From assembly GCF_015207105.1 (NCBI RefSeq), contig NZ_JADEXO010000039.1, positions 1-48,503 of the forward strand: a stretch of DNA of 48,503 nt, read 5' to 3'. Below the pieces are notes generated by a model. The model was not told the DNA's origin. It saw only the letters and a list, made by a program, of their open reading frames with translations, and ran no database searches. Positions 25,409-34,335 of this stretch are shown piece after piece. The position numbers were made by a program, and so were the translations under genes. The DNA is from a cf. Phormidesmis sp. LEGE 11477 (GTDB taxonomy: Bacteria > Cyanobacteriota > Cyanobacteriia > Phormidesmidales > Phormidesmidaceae). The number at the start of each line of letters is the position of its first letter. Within the stretch, counting starts at the first letter, position 1.

Positions 25409-27256
25409 CTATTCAATTTCTGTTGTAAAAGGCAGGCGCATATACATATTGCTCGGATCGTTCAAGCGTTCTAGCAGCTTGAAGTCTTCTCGTAGTTTCA
25501 AGATTTGATCGGTTAGCGGATCTTTGTTCCACGGTAAACGAGTGATCATTTCTGCACCGAACAAACTATCGAGTAGCTGCTCTTCCAACGAAGGAAGACG
25601 AGGATATTCTTCTACTTTGAATTCTTCTATCTCGGCGGTTTCAGCAGCGAGTGCGATCGCATCATTTAATCCCCCTAGCTGATCGACTAGGTTCGCTCGA
25701 ACGGCTTCTTCCCCGGCCCATACTCGGCCTTGAGCCACCTGAGCAACTCGCTCTAAAGAGATACCTCGTCCGTCCGCCACAATGCCCGTAAACCGATTGT
25801 AGAGCGTATCTACATAGTCCTGCTGCACTTTTAGCTCGGATTCTGTTTTAGGCCGACTCACCGTTTGCATGCCCGCTAGCTGCGCGGTTTTGACGCCGTC
25901 CCAGGTGATGCCGTTTTCGTTGGCAATTTCTTGAAAGTTCAACAGCAGTCCATACACGCCGATAGAGCCAGTAATCGTGGTAGGAGAAGCGAGAATCTTC
26001 GCGCCTGGGGCGGCAATCATGTATCCACCCGAGGCGGCGTAATCGCCCATTGAGACGATCAGCGGCTTTTCTTCTGCTAGCAGCCTCACTTCATCCGCGA
26101 TGATTTCAGAGGCTGTCGCACTGCCGCCCGGACTATTCACCCGCAGCACCACTGCTTTGATGTCATCGTCTTCGCGCATATCTCGTAGCGTCGCAGACAG
26201 TCCTTCTGAGGTGATTGCACCCGGTATCGAGCCTTCGCCAACGATGATATCGCCTTGGGCATAGACTAGGGCGATCGCATCATCCTCACCAAAATCGCGG
26301 TCTCTAGCCACGGTGCGCGCATAGTCACTCAAAGTCACATTGGCAAATTCTGGCTCGTCCGCCTCGGCCCAGCTTTCTGCTGAAGCATCCTCGCTGGCCT
26401 CATCGGCCTCACCTGCCAGCTTTTTAAGCTCGCTTAGCATCTCGGTGTAAAAGCCTAGCCGATCGACTAACCCAGATTCGAGCGCCTGCTCCGGCTCAAT
26501 CAAGCCCACTTGATCCGCGAAGGTCTGCATCTGGGCGGGCGTGACCTGCCGCTCATCGGTGACGGTATCTAGATAGTCTTGCCACAGGCTGGTGACTAAT
26601 ACTTCAGTCTGCTGCTTTTCTTCGGGGCTGCTTTGCGAGCGGATAAATGGCTCTACCGCCGACTTGTATCGACCAGCGCGAACCACCTGAACGCCAACGC
26701 CATATTTCTTCAGCGCATTTCCTAAAAACTGCGTCTCAGCGCGAAAGCCATTGATCTCTAGCAAGCCAACTGGCGCTAGCAACAAATCATCTGCTACCGA
26801 GCTCATGTAATAGTCGCGCTCTTGCAGCCCGGTGCTATAGGCCAAGATCGGCTTGCCCGATGCCTTGAAGTCCTTTAAAGCCGCACGTATTTCCCTGAGC
26901 GTAGCGAGCCCTTCTGTAGGCGTTCCAGTGAGGTAAATGCCTGAGATTCTGTCGTCTTCGGCAGCAGCATCAATCGCCTGCAGCGCATCGTACAAAGAGA
27001 TCGAAGGCGACCCCCCATAAAAAGACTCATCAAACAGTCCGCCGCTTGCAGAGATAGCGCCATCGACAATATCCGTGCTTAGGTCAAAGACCAGCACCGA
27101 GCGATCTTCAATCTCTGCCTCTGGCTCAGATGAATTCGACACTAGTAGCACGCTCACTAGTCCAAACGCCCCTATTCCTAGCAGTAATACCAGGCTAAAG
27201 AGGCCCACCAAAGTTCCTACGGCACTAGCAGCCGCAATCTTAAAAAAATCTCGCAT
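25409..27256 (-). CDS. sppA: Signal peptide peptidase SppA, 67-kDa type
   Basis: A 615-residue membrane-anchored serine protease that degrades leftover signal peptides. One transmembrane helix spans about residues 9-40. Two SppA halves follow, as in the E. coli enzyme. The catalytic lysine is Lys198 in AGRYKSAVEPF, and the nucleophile is Ser409 in GDYAASGGYMIAAPG; VNSPGGSATASE is at about 373. An acidic insertion (about 281-303) separates the halves. The length equals the long form of the family. In cyanobacteria SppA homologues have been linked to light-induced phycobilisome or thylakoid changes (known for Synechocystis). It overlaps or abuts hisC downstream. Confidence 0.93.
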   Translation of the reverse strand: MRDFFKIAAASAVGTLVGLFSLVLLLGIGAFGLVSVLLVSNSSEPEAEIEDRSVLVFDLSTDIVDGAISASGGLFDESFYGGSPSISLYDALQAIDAAAEDDRISGIYLTGTPTEGLATLREIRAALKDFKASGKPILAYSTGLQERDYYMSSVADDLLLAPVGLLEINGFRAETQFLGNALKKYGVGVQVVRAGRYKSAVEPFIRSQSSPEEKQQTEVLVTSLWQDYLDTVTDERQVTPAQMQTFADQVGLIEPEQALESGLVDRLGFYTEMLSELKKLAGEADEASEDASAESWAEADEPEFANVTLSDYARTVARDRDFGEDDAIALVYAQGDIIVGEGSIPGAITSEGLSATLRDMREDDDIKAVVLRVNSPGGSATASEIIADEVRLLAEEKPLIVSMGDYAASGGYMIAAPGAKILASPTTITGSIGVYGLLLNFQEIANENGITWDGVKTAQLAGMQTVSRPKTESELKVQQDYVDTLYNRFTGIVADGRGISLERVAQVAQGRVWAGEEAVRANLVDQLGGLNDAIALAAETAEIEEFKVEEYPRLPSLEEQLLDSLFGAEMITRLPWNKDPLTDQILKLREDFKLLERLNDPSNMYMRLPFTTEIE

Positions 27257-27515
27257 GGGTCGTCCGGCTCGCCAAAGACAGCAAATATATCGTTAGGTCT
27301 CAATTCAACCCGTTTCTATTGGGTCTAATAGTTTAAACCCATCGGCTCAATCTTAGCGAAACTAATCCAGTTGATTTAAACAACTCTTGCCTCGAACCCT
27401 CGCCTCAACTGTGACCAGTGTTCAGCCAAGGTCAATTCAGACAAGGGTTAGTTCAGACAAGGTTATCTTCACCACAGGCTATATCCGCACAGATACGAAC
27501 CCGCATTCAGAACAT

Positions 27516-28658
27516 CTATAATGGCCTGCTTGTAATCACTCCTGGCTGGCGCAGTGCCCGCAGCGACTCACTCCCCGTGCAGAATAGAACCGTCGTCAGC
27601 TCAGCAATCAGCGCCTCGCTTAGCTCTGCGAGTGCCGCCTCCGACTGACTTGCCGCCTGCAAGAACGGCAGCGCCATGCCGACCAAATCTGCCCCTAGTG
27701 CGATCGCCTTGGCCGCATCTAGTCCATTCCGCAGCCCGCCCGAAGCAATCAAAGGTACTGTAGCCTGTAATTCGCTCGAATCCGATGATATCCTCGTCTT
27801 AAATTCCGATCGAATACTGGTTAGGCACTCTGCCGTCGGAATACCCCAGTCGGCAAACGTATTACCTAGTCGCCGCTGCTTAGCGTCTTGGGCCCGTTCG
27901 CTTTCGACTCTGGCCCAAGACGTTCCGCCCGCGCCCGCTACATCGATAGCAGCAACGCCAGCGTCAATGAGTCGCCGGGCCATTGACGCCGAAATCCCGT
28001 TGCCCACTTCCTTGGCTACGACTGGCACTGGTAGCATCTTTGCGAGCCGCTCAATCTTAGTAAACAGCCCCTTGAAATTCACGTCGCCCTCAGTCTGCAC
28101 TGCCTCTTGCAGCGGGTTTAGATGCAAGATTAGCGCGTCTGCTTCTAGCGCATCGACTGCTTTCTGGCACTGCTCTATGCCGTAGTCATAGTTCAACTGC
28201 ACTGCGCCTAAGTTGGCAAATAGCAGGGCATCTGGCGCATACTGCCGCACCGAAAAGGTTGGCGTCAGCGCTGGATTTTCAACGGCTACCCGCTGCGAGC
28301 CGACGCCCATAGCCAGCCCAAACCGCTGCGCTGTTTTAGCTAACCGCTGGTTGATTATCTGGGCCTGCTCTGTGCCACCTGTCATGGAGGAAATCAACAG
28401 CGGCGTCGCGATCGCCTTGCCCAAAAACGTTGAGCCCAAATCAATCTCGTCCCGGTTCAGCTCTGGCAAACAGCAGTGCGTAAACCGATAGCGCTCAAAG
28501 CCATTGGTAATCCGGTGGCTTTGAACATCTTCGTCTAGGCAAATCCGTAGATGATCTGCTTTTCTTCCCTGAGTTTGCTGACTGACTGACTGACTGGTTG
28601 GTTGAACAGGCTGCTCGACCAGGGTGGGAGCATCGGCATTGACAGAAGATGAGCTCAC
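27516..28658 (-). CDS. fni: Isopentenyl-diphosphate delta-isomerase, type 2
   Basis: A 380-residue FMN- and NAD(P)H-dependent enzyme that interconverts isopentenyl and dimethylallyl diphosphate for isoprenoid (carotenoid, chlorophyll tail) synthesis. Signatures are [47 protein letters not shown], the FMN/substrate loop [15 protein letters not shown], and [21 protein letters not shown]. Homology begins around residue 33; the first 30 residues are glutamine/serine-rich, coded partly by a GACT-type short repeat at about 28578-28600, so the true start may be internal. Cyanobacteria use type 2 because the MEP pathway operates there. It stands alone, 259 bp from sppA. Confidence 0.92.
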   Translation of the reverse strand: MSSSSVNADAPTLVEQPVQPTSQSVSQQTQGRKADHLRICLDEDVQSHRITNGFERYRFTHCCLPELNRDEIDLGSTFLGKAIATPLLISSMTGGTEQAQIINQRLAKTAQRFGLAMGVGSQRVAVENPALTPTFSVRQYAPDALLFANLGAVQLNYDYGIEQCQKAVDALEADALILHLNPLQEAVQTEGDVNFKGLFTKIERLAKMLPVPVVAKEVGNGISASMARRLIDAGVAAIDVAGAGGTSWARVESERAQDAKQRRLGNTFADWGIPTAECLTSIRSEFKTRISSDSSELQATVPLIASGGLRNGLDAAKAIALGADLVGMALPFLQAASQSEAALAELSEALIAELTTVLFCTGSESLRALRQPGVITSRPL

Positions 28659-28744
28659 GGGAAAAGGGCTAACGAAACGGTTTGGAGTATTTTAGGATGC
28701 TGCCACCCAGCCGCCGGGCGATCGCACATAACTTAATCCCATCC

Positions 28745-29290
28745 TCATGACCGGCTTAATTCCACTGCGTCCCGTCCGTCGATCGAGACTAGCAGCACCC
28801 GTACCGATTCATCGCTAGAGGTCGGCAGTTGCTTACCGACAAAGTCAGGATGGATAGGCACCTGGCGATGGCCTCTATCAATTAGCACCGCTAGGCGCAC
28901 TGCCGCTGGCCTGCCATAGTCATGGACTGCGTTCAAGGCTGCTCGCACCGTCCGTCCGCTGTAGATGACATCGTCGACTAGCACCACCGTCTTATCGGTC
29001 AGATCAAAAGGGATTACTGTCTTTGCCGGAGCCCGTACGCCAATTTGGTCTAGATCATCTCGGTAGAAGGTGATATCTAGCGCGCCGACGGGTACCGCAA
29101 CCTCTTCTAGCCGCGCGATCTGCTCCGTCAAGGCATTGGCCAGCGGCACCCCGCGAGTATGAATGCCTAGCAGCACCAGGCTGCTCAAATCGCCAGATCG
29201 CTCCACGATTTCTGAGGCCAAGCGGTTCAGTGTCCGGCGCAACTCTTCAGCAGATAAAATATCAACTACTTTCTGAGCCATCAGTTCCAC
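28745..29290 (-). CDS. pyrR: PyrR-type uracil phosphoribosyltransferase/regulator
   Basis: A 181-residue PRTase-fold protein. The PRPP-binding loop is [20 protein letters not shown] (about 104-123), and the substrate region [14 protein letters not shown] (about 41-54) matches PyrR. The C-terminus reads [20 protein letters not shown], also typical of PyrR. Bifunctional PyrR binds pyr mRNA and makes UMP. No pyr operon or attenuator is visible near it, so it may act only as enzyme or regulate elsewhere. The gene is isolated, about 86 bp from the idi gene on the same strand. Two start codons, ATG at 29290 and ATG at 29281, lie close together; the first is used. Confidence 0.92.
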   Translation of the reverse strand: MELMAQKVVDILSAEELRRTLNRLASEIVERSGDLSSLVLLGIHTRGVPLANALTEQIARLEEVAVPVGALDITFYRDDLDQIGVRAPAKTVIPFDLTDKTVVLVDDVIYSGRTVRAALNAVHDYGRPAAVRLAVLIDRGHRQVPIHPDFVGKQLPTSSDESVRVLLVSIDGRDAVELSRS

Positions 29291-29463
29291 CTTTAAAGAT
29301 CAACAGCGTTGAGAAAAATCAGTTGCGAAAGTAACACTGAGTCCCTGAGAAAATAATCTCTAAAAACGGTTTTCTATAGGACTTCTACCGTAAGTCAATC
29401 ATCGTATCAGCTTCTGATCAGTAGATAATATTTACCTACTTCATGGCGCATGTTTGAGGGTAA

Positions 29464-30561
29464 TCACTCGAAAGTAATTAGCAGCATTAAAACGCCTAAG
29501 GTCAGTCCTAGTAGAAAGGCATAGCGGGTTAGTTTGAGCGCTTGTTTAATCACATCGACTGCGATCGCCCGATTCGGATTGCCTAGCAGCGGCTTGCGCT
29601 TGATTTGACCTCTATAGGTATTGTCACCACCCAGTTGAACGCCTAGGGCAGCGGCGTATGCACACTCGCTCCAGCCTGCGTTGGGGCTAGGGTCTGTCGG
29701 TGCATCTCGCCGACAGATCTGTAAAACCTGCCGCGATCGCCCCGACAGTAGCGCGACGGCTAGCACGCTAATGCGGCAGGGTAGCCAGGTCAAGCCGTCT
29801 TCTAACCGGGCGCTAAACCAGCCTAGATCGGTATAGGGAGCTTCTTTGTAGCCCACCATAGAGTCGAGCGTGCTGGCCGCCTTATAAGCCAGTGCCAGCG
29901 GCGCGCTAGCGCCTACCAAAGCACCCAGAATGGCAAAAAACAAAGGGGCTAGTACACCGTCAATGGCATTTTCGCTTACGGTTTCTAAAATGGCCCGATA
30001 GATCTCAGGGGCCGATAGCTGCTGCGTATCTCGCCCCACATACAGCGCTAGCCGCTGCCGCGCACTTTCGATGTCGCTGCTTTCTAACGGTGTCAAGACA
30101 TCTGCTGCTGCCTGCCTGAGACTGCGCCCGGCAAAACAGCTCGCCAGCAAAACCACTTCGACTGCCCAGGCGATCGCTGGCCAGCCACTCGCCAATAGCC
30201 TTAGCCCCAGCCAGCTCAACCCGCCCGTTCCACCGATTACTAAAATAGCTAGCCCTACCCCCGCTAGCCGTAGCCCTAATAGCGACCAGCCCCGCTTCAA
30301 AATGGCTTTGGCATAGATATCGACGACTTTGCCGATAGCCTGTACAGGATGGGGCCAGCTCCAAGGATCGCCTACAACAAAGTCCAATCCGGCGGCGGCG
30401 ATCAATAAGGCGGCCTGCCGGGTATGCCCCTCGGACGATCCAAGCAAAGAAGAACTAAACGAAAGAGAATTAGACAGCGGCAGATCAAACCCTAAAATCT
30501 GCAAATCAAACAGGCTCAGCGGCGGGCTCAATAGGAAAGCACTCACTTTAAAAGAACTCAA
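29464..30561 (-). CDS. cbiB: Adenosylcobinamide-phosphate synthase
   Basis: CbiB/CobD attaches aminopropanol phosphate to adenosylcobyric acid in the membrane during cobalamin synthesis. Homology starts near residue 50 with ALLIAAAGLDFVVGDPWSWPHPVQAIG and goes on through several hydrophobic helices, VSENAIDGVLAPLFFAILG, and DRYK-equivalent KAASTLDSMVGY. The end carries the NPSNAGWSE-like PNAGWSECAYAAALGV. The usual length is near 320 residues; here 365, so the first 45 residues are doubtful. The TTG at 30561 overlaps the stop of the Rrf2 gene upstream; a GTG at 30546 is an alternative. It is therefore cotranscribed with the Rrf2 regulator. No B12 riboswitch sequence is visible. Confidence 0.9.
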   Translation of the reverse strand: MSSFKVSAFLLSPPLSLFDLQILGFDLPLSNSLSFSSSLLGSSEGHTRQAALLIAAAGLDFVVGDPWSWPHPVQAIGKVVDIYAKAILKRGWSLLGLRLAGVGLAILVIGGTGGLSWLGLRLLASGWPAIAWAVEVVLLASCFAGRSLRQAAADVLTPLESSDIESARQRLALYVGRDTQQLSAPEIYRAILETVSENAIDGVLAPLFFAILGALVGASAPLALAYKAASTLDSMVGYKEAPYTDLGWFSARLEDGLTWLPCRISVLAVALLSGRSRQVLQICRRDAPTDPSPNAGWSECAYAAALGVQLGGDNTYRGQIKRKPLLGNPNRAIAVDVIKQALKLTRYAFLLGLTLGVLMLLITFE

Positions 30562-31031
30562 ACAACAAAGCTAGCTCCCTCACCTTGAGCCGCTTGCCAG
30601 CTCCTAGCATCGTAATAAAGATCCTCTAGGCTAATGCTATGAAACGCCTCTTGAATCTTTTGATTGAGCCGATTCCACAGCATCGAAGTCACCCAGTCTT
30701 CAGCTTGAAGCGGCGTTGAACTCTTAGATCTGCCGGCTGTCATTGCGCTCGTCACTGCGGTCATAGCACTGGCTGATTCACCCACGGCTTCGAGGATCTG
30801 GCCGAGGGAGATCTGGGCAGCGGGTTTAGCCAGCCGATAGCCGCCTTGCGCGCCGCGTACAGAATTGATTAGGTGCGATCGCCTCAGCTCGATTAACAGC
30901 TTTTCTAGATAGGGGGCGGGTAACTGCTGTCGCTCGGCAATCTGCCGCACCGAAGAGAGCGACCCCACTGGCTGCAGGCTTAGATCCAGCATAGCTTTGA
31001 CACTGTAATGGCCTCGGGTAGTCAGTTTCAT
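30558..31031 (-). CDS. Rrf2 family transcriptional regulator
   Basis: A 157-residue winged-helix regulator. The HTH part reads KLTTRGHYSVKAMLDLSLQP, VRQIAERQQLPAPYLEKLL and VRGAQGGYRLAKPA (to about residue 68). The distal part ends SISLEDLYYDARSWQAAQGE, as in cyanobacterial slr0846-like proteins. No cysteine is present anywhere, so it cannot hold an Fe-S cluster through cysteines like IscR or SufR. The start at 31031 (MKLTTRG) fits the family; ATG at 31037 is an alternative. It is upstream of cbiB with a 4-base overlap and divergent from cyabrB2. Confidence 0.88.
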   Translation of the reverse strand: MKLTTRGHYSVKAMLDLSLQPVGSLSSVRQIAERQQLPAPYLEKLLIELRRSHLINSVRGAQGGYRLAKPAAQISLGQILEAVGESASAMTAVTSAMTAGRSKSSTPLQAEDWVTSMLWNRLNQKIQEAFHSISLEDLYYDARSWQAAQGEGASFVV

Positions 31032-31037
31032 CGGCAT

Positions 31038-31452
31038 AGATCACATTAGAAAGACATACCCACAAGTCAAATCTTCAGAAGGCGTTTTATGACTAAAATC
31101 GGGTTTTCTATAAAGCAAGAAAGAGATGGTTTCTGCGACAGCTACAGGGTGTAGTTATTAGGATATTTTATCCCTTGATCGATAGGTTAGCTTTATCCTT
31201 TCATCGGTAGATACAGTGGGTTATTCGTAACATTTACACCCGCCTTAAAATATGGTTTCATAAGTAAGGTCAAAATTATAAGACTAAGAATCGATAAAAG
31301 CGAAACGTTGCTGCGGCCTATTCTACGAGAATCGTTTTCTTAGGTAGCTTTAAGCAGCAAATTTGGGAAAAGACCGCGTGCTTTTATGAGTGCAGCGGAG
31401 TTTATTACTTGCAATCTTCATTTATTCGCTTAGAGAGTCAGACACAGAGAAT
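31038..31452. other. Long intergenic region between rrf2 and cyabrB2
   Basis: No gene is convincing in these 415 bp; it holds the promoters of the two divergent regulators. It is AT-rich with short runs such as aaaatcgggttttc near 31095 and tagcttt-like repeats. A frame open from 31390 continues into cyabrB2 but uses no family sequence. I see no named riboswitch, and a long 5' leader on cyabrB2 is possible. Confidence 0.4.
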
Positions 31453-31878
31453 ATGGTCAGCAATCCAGAGACAGAAGCGCTTACAGGGAAAGCACTGCTT
31501 AAAAAGGTAAAAGAACTAGAGCATCTATCAAGAGAAGAAAAAGCTAAAACCTGTGGTTACTACACAATTACAAAAAGTGGCGTAACCCGCGTGAACATGA
31601 TGAAGTTTCTGAATGCGCTGATTGAAGCTGAAGGCATTCAAATTGACAGTACTCAGCCCGGAACAGGTAGAGGCGGACGCAGTGCTAGCTACCGCATTAC
31701 TGTTCAATCTAACGGCAATTTGCTGATCGGCTCTGCCTATACCAAACAGATGGGATTGCAGCCCGGCGATGAGTTTGAAATTTCCCTGGGGCGCAAACAC
31801 ATCAAGCTAAAGCAGATTGGTCAATCGAACGATCATGACGATCATACAGATGGACCATACGATGAGAGCGACGAGTGA
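31453..31878 (+). CDS. cyAbrB2-type transcriptional regulator
   Basis: A 141-residue cyanobacterial AbrB-like protein. It opens SNPETEALTGKALLKKVKEL, then TCGYYTITKSGVTRVNMMKF and GRGGRSASYRITVQSNGNLL, with a swapped-hairpin AbrB DNA-binding region near GSAYTKQMGLQPGDEFEISL (about 97-116) and KHIKLKQI. Homologues such as Sll0822 of Synechocystis regulate nitrogen and carbon genes and hydrogenase. The C-terminal 20 residues are acidic and unconserved. The ATG at 31453 fits the family N-terminus. It is transcribed away from the Rrf2/cbiB unit. A GAGGC/GCCTC hairpin without T-run sits at 31892-31910. Confidence 0.92.
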   Translation: MVSNPETEALTGKALLKKVKELEHLSREEKAKTCGYYTITKSGVTRVNMMKFLNALIEAEGIQIDSTQPGTGRGGRSASYRITVQSNGNLLIGSAYTKQMGLQPGDEFEISLGRKHIKLKQIGQSNDHDDHTDGPYDESDE

Positions 31879-32077
31879 TACTCATCTTTTAGAGGCTCGA
31901 TCGATGCCTCACCGGGCGATACATAACTTGACGATGCATAAATGATGCATAAATAGGCTCTTGTGATACGGTTCAGACGAATAGAAAACTATTGCGCTCC
32001 TTTTACGGTTGCGCGCTTTGTTGAGTCTATTCGCCTTTAAAACGCCCTACCAAAAGTACCTACCTAACGTCTTTGCT

Positions 32078-33646
32078 ATGAGCCTGCCGATTGTTTTAGA
32101 AATTGCGGTTGGACTGATCTTTATCTATCTGACCTTGAGCCTGGTTGCCAGTGAGATTCAAGAAATCCTTAGCGCCTTGTTTCAGTGGCGCGCCGAACAT
32201 CTCAAGCGCTCGATCGAACAGCTTTTGGCAGGTGACAGCGTGCCGCATACTAAGAGTGCGCCGCCAGAGGACAATCGAGAGGCAGCTAGAGTCTTGGCAG
32301 ATAAGCTCTATGGCAGTCCACTGATTGAAAATCTCAACTACGAGGCCCAGGGTAGAGGCGCTGCTATATTGCGCCGGATTTTGCATGGGGTGGGTGCTGC
32401 CTATCGCACGGTTACGTTTAGCCGCAATGTGTTTGGCGATCGCACCAGCGGCCCGTCTTATATTCCATCCGAAGCCTTTGCCACCAGCCTAATCGACCGC
32501 CTGAAGCTAAAAGACTTTCAGCAGATTCTGATGCGATCGCGTTTCAGCACCTTTTTAGAAGACGAAGTCATCGGCCCGCTGCACAACATCGTGAACGAGC
32601 TCCGCGCCCGCCTGCAAAAAGAAGACCTGATGGACGCCGAGCTCGTCTACTTCGAGCAGTCGGTCAATCAGATCGCCGTCGAACTCACGGCCCGTCGCCT
32701 CCCCCTCGATGCTGCCGTAGACCAGGTGCTCTACGAGCTGCAGGCATTTGAAACCAGGGCGGCCAATGCCTCTCTAGCCGATCTAGGCGCAAATGCTGAG
32801 ATGATTCAGACGTTTCTCAGTCGAATTCGCTATCTGCGGATGGGTCTAAGCGGCCATGCCGAGACCAATGAGCTGCTGTTGGCCAAACTGCGTCCTAGCC
32901 TAGCCGACCTGACCGATTTGCTCAATCCTAATTCACCGACCTATGCTGAGCTAGTCGCCCTGGCCCAAAAGGAAGGCGGCGCGATCCGTAACGCCCTCGA
33001 AAAGCTACAGGAAGAAGTGATCCCGCCCCAGTTGCAAGAGAGTCTTGCTACCCTGGCAACTAGGGCTGAGACCAGAGTCGATGCCGTTGGCACAGAGCTG
33101 CAGCAACTGCAAACCGAAGTCGAAACCTGGTTTGACAACGGTATGGAAAGAGCAGCGGGCGTCTATCGGCGCAATGTCAAAGGGGTAGGGCTGATGGTGG
33201 GATTGGCGATCGCATTCATCCTCAACGCCGACACGCTCTACATGTTCAATCGGCTTAGCACCAACCAGGCCGTTCGCAGCAGCATCGTGCAAACCGCCGA
33301 CCAGCTAGATATTGGCAGCCTTGAAAGTGCCGAAGCCCTAGCTGCAGAGCAAGGCATTGACGATCTATCCGACACCCTCGTCAGCGAGCTAAGAGGCGAT
33401 CTGCGCTCGGTTGGCCTCGCCGTGGAAGAAAGCCTGGCCGACTATCCGCTGCCGATTGGCCGCACCCAGAAAATCTTTAGAGCGCAGCAAATTGCAGAAG
33501 ACAGTTGGCCCGTTCCCGTGATTCCTCGCCGGCTAGTCGGCTGGGGAATTACGGCGCTGGCGCTATCGATGGGCGCTAGCTTTTGGTTCGATCTTCTACG
33601 CAAAGTCATGTCGGTGAGAGCGTCGGGCGAGAAGCCGAGAGAGTGA
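32078..33646 (+). CDS. Predicted inner-membrane protein of unknown function
   Basis: A 522-residue protein with membrane segments at both ends. An N-terminal helix is at about residues 5-25 (PIVLEIAVGLIFIYLTLSLV), a second at about 377-393 (VGLMVGLAIAFILNA), and a third near the C-terminus at about 490-508. A large middle part (50-370) is helical and charged, with EKLQEEVIPPQLQESLATL and RAETRVDAVGTELQQLQTEV suggesting a coiled coil. I recall related cyanobacterial hypotheticals but no function. ATG at 32078 is chosen because the first helix starts there; an upstream frame from 32009 lacks it. GATC-rich HIP1 sites are frequent. Confidence 0.75.
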   Translation: MSLPIVLEIAVGLIFIYLTLSLVASEIQEILSALFQWRAEHLKRSIEQLLAGDSVPHTKSAPPEDNREAARVLADKLYGSPLIENLNYEAQGRGAAILRRILHGVGAAYRTVTFSRNVFGDRTSGPSYIPSEAFATSLIDRLKLKDFQQILMRSRFSTFLEDEVIGPLHNIVNELRARLQKEDLMDAELVYFEQSVNQIAVELTARRLPLDAAVDQVLYELQAFETRAANASLADLGANAEMIQTFLSRIRYLRMGLSGHAETNELLLAKLRPSLADLTDLLNPNSPTYAELVALAQKEGGAIRNALEKLQEEVIPPQLQESLATLATRAETRVDAVGTELQQLQTEVETWFDNGMERAAGVYRRNVKGVGLMVGLAIAFILNADTLYMFNRLSTNQAVRSSIVQTADQLDIGSLESAEALAAEQGIDDLSDTLVSELRGDLRSVGLAVEESLADYPLPIGRTQKIFRAQQIAEDSWPVPVIPRRLVGWGITALALSMGASFWFDLLRKVMSVRASGEKPRE

Positions 33647-33662
33647 CTCTGTCTGTTGTATC

Positions 33663-33880
33663 GCTTTCCCCACTTTGCTCACTACACCACGAAAGGCTAC
33701 AGCTCTTGTCAGACAATGCAAAGTGCATAGCAGCGGTAGGAACCCGCGTCGCTTTGCGGCGCTAGGGAACGCCTACCAAGACAATTGCACGTAGGCTATA
33801 GCCTTCGGCATGGCTTCGCTAGTGCCTTCTCGTTCGCCTCTGGCGTTCTCGAAGAGTAGAGTATGCATCCGCGCATTGCT
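33663..33880 (-). mobile_element. MITE-like repeat, longer relative of the 24055 element
   Basis: On the minus strand the left end starts AGCAATGCGCGGATGCAT and the right end matches GTGGTGTAG...GCAAAGTG...GAAAGC of the element at 24055-24151. About 120 bp of extra sequence sits between, including a nested 51-bp hairpin repeat (33732-33782). Target duplication is not clear. It lies within a gene-free 353-bp stretch between 33646 and 34000, where I see no other gene. Confidence 0.6.
33732..33782 (-). repeat. 51-bp interspersed hairpin repeat, copy 1
   Basis: On the minus strand it reads TCTTGGTAGGCGTTCCCTAG, then GCGCCGCAAAGCG and ending TCCTACCGCT. The outer GGTAGG and CCTACC pair, and CGC/GCG pair inside. 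A second copy in the plus orientation is at 34756-34806, about 80 percent identical. It is nested in the MITE-like element. Confidence 0.7.
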
Positions 33881-33999
33881 ATAAATATAGCGTTCGCTAC
33901 TCTGCTTTCGCACATCTTCTAGCGGTGAAACCCTTGCCGTACAAAGCAAATTGACGAACGCCATACAATAAAGATCAGCAAGTCATCACGGCCAACTCT

Positions 34000-34335
34000 A
34001 TGACAGCCACTATTCCCTCGAATTTATTGAAATATGATCCGAATGATCTAGAGCGTCTTTTCAACCGTCTAGCGCAAAAAGTACTATCGGAAACTCGCTT
34101 GGAGTCATCCACTCAGCGCATCGCAATGCATCCGGCCTATCAGCAGATTATTGGATTAGGACAACCTGTGGTGCCCTTGCTATTAAGAGAAGTCGAAAGA
34201 AAATCGGGGCGGTGGTTTTGGGCTTTGAAGTCAATCACTAGAGAAGATCCAGTTCCTAAGGGCGATCGCGGCAAGACTAAGAAAATGACTGATGCTTGGT
34301 TAGCTTGGGGAAAGCAGCAAGGCTATCAATGGTAG
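34000..34335 (+). CDS. Small conserved protein, first of an overlapping pair
   Basis: A 111-residue soluble protein. The sequence SSTQRIAMHPAYQQIIGLGQ and VVPLLLREVERKSGRWFWAL (about 41-80) has the look of a HEAT-like helical pair, then DPVPKGDRGKTKKMTDAWL and WGKQQGYQW at the end. From memory this type is common in cyanobacteria and others beside a DUF7689-like partner; I know of no function. The stop overlaps the next start by 7 bp (ATGGTAG), so the two are translationally coupled. Confidence 0.7.
   Translation: MTATIPSNLLKYDPNDLERLFNRLAQKVLSETRLESSTQRIAMHPAYQQIIGLGQPVVPLLLREVERKSGRWFWALKSITREDPVPKGDRGKTKKMTDAWLAWGKQQGYQW

Noticed and set aside
28578-28600. A GACT tetranucleotide run near the start of the idi gene
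   Set aside because: It is short (four to five units) and adds only glutamine/serine-rich residues before the conserved part; no further meaning is seen.
29464-31037. Cobalamin riboswitch for cbiB
   Set aside because: No B12-box or matching structure is visible; cbiB begins directly at the stop of the Rrf2 gene.
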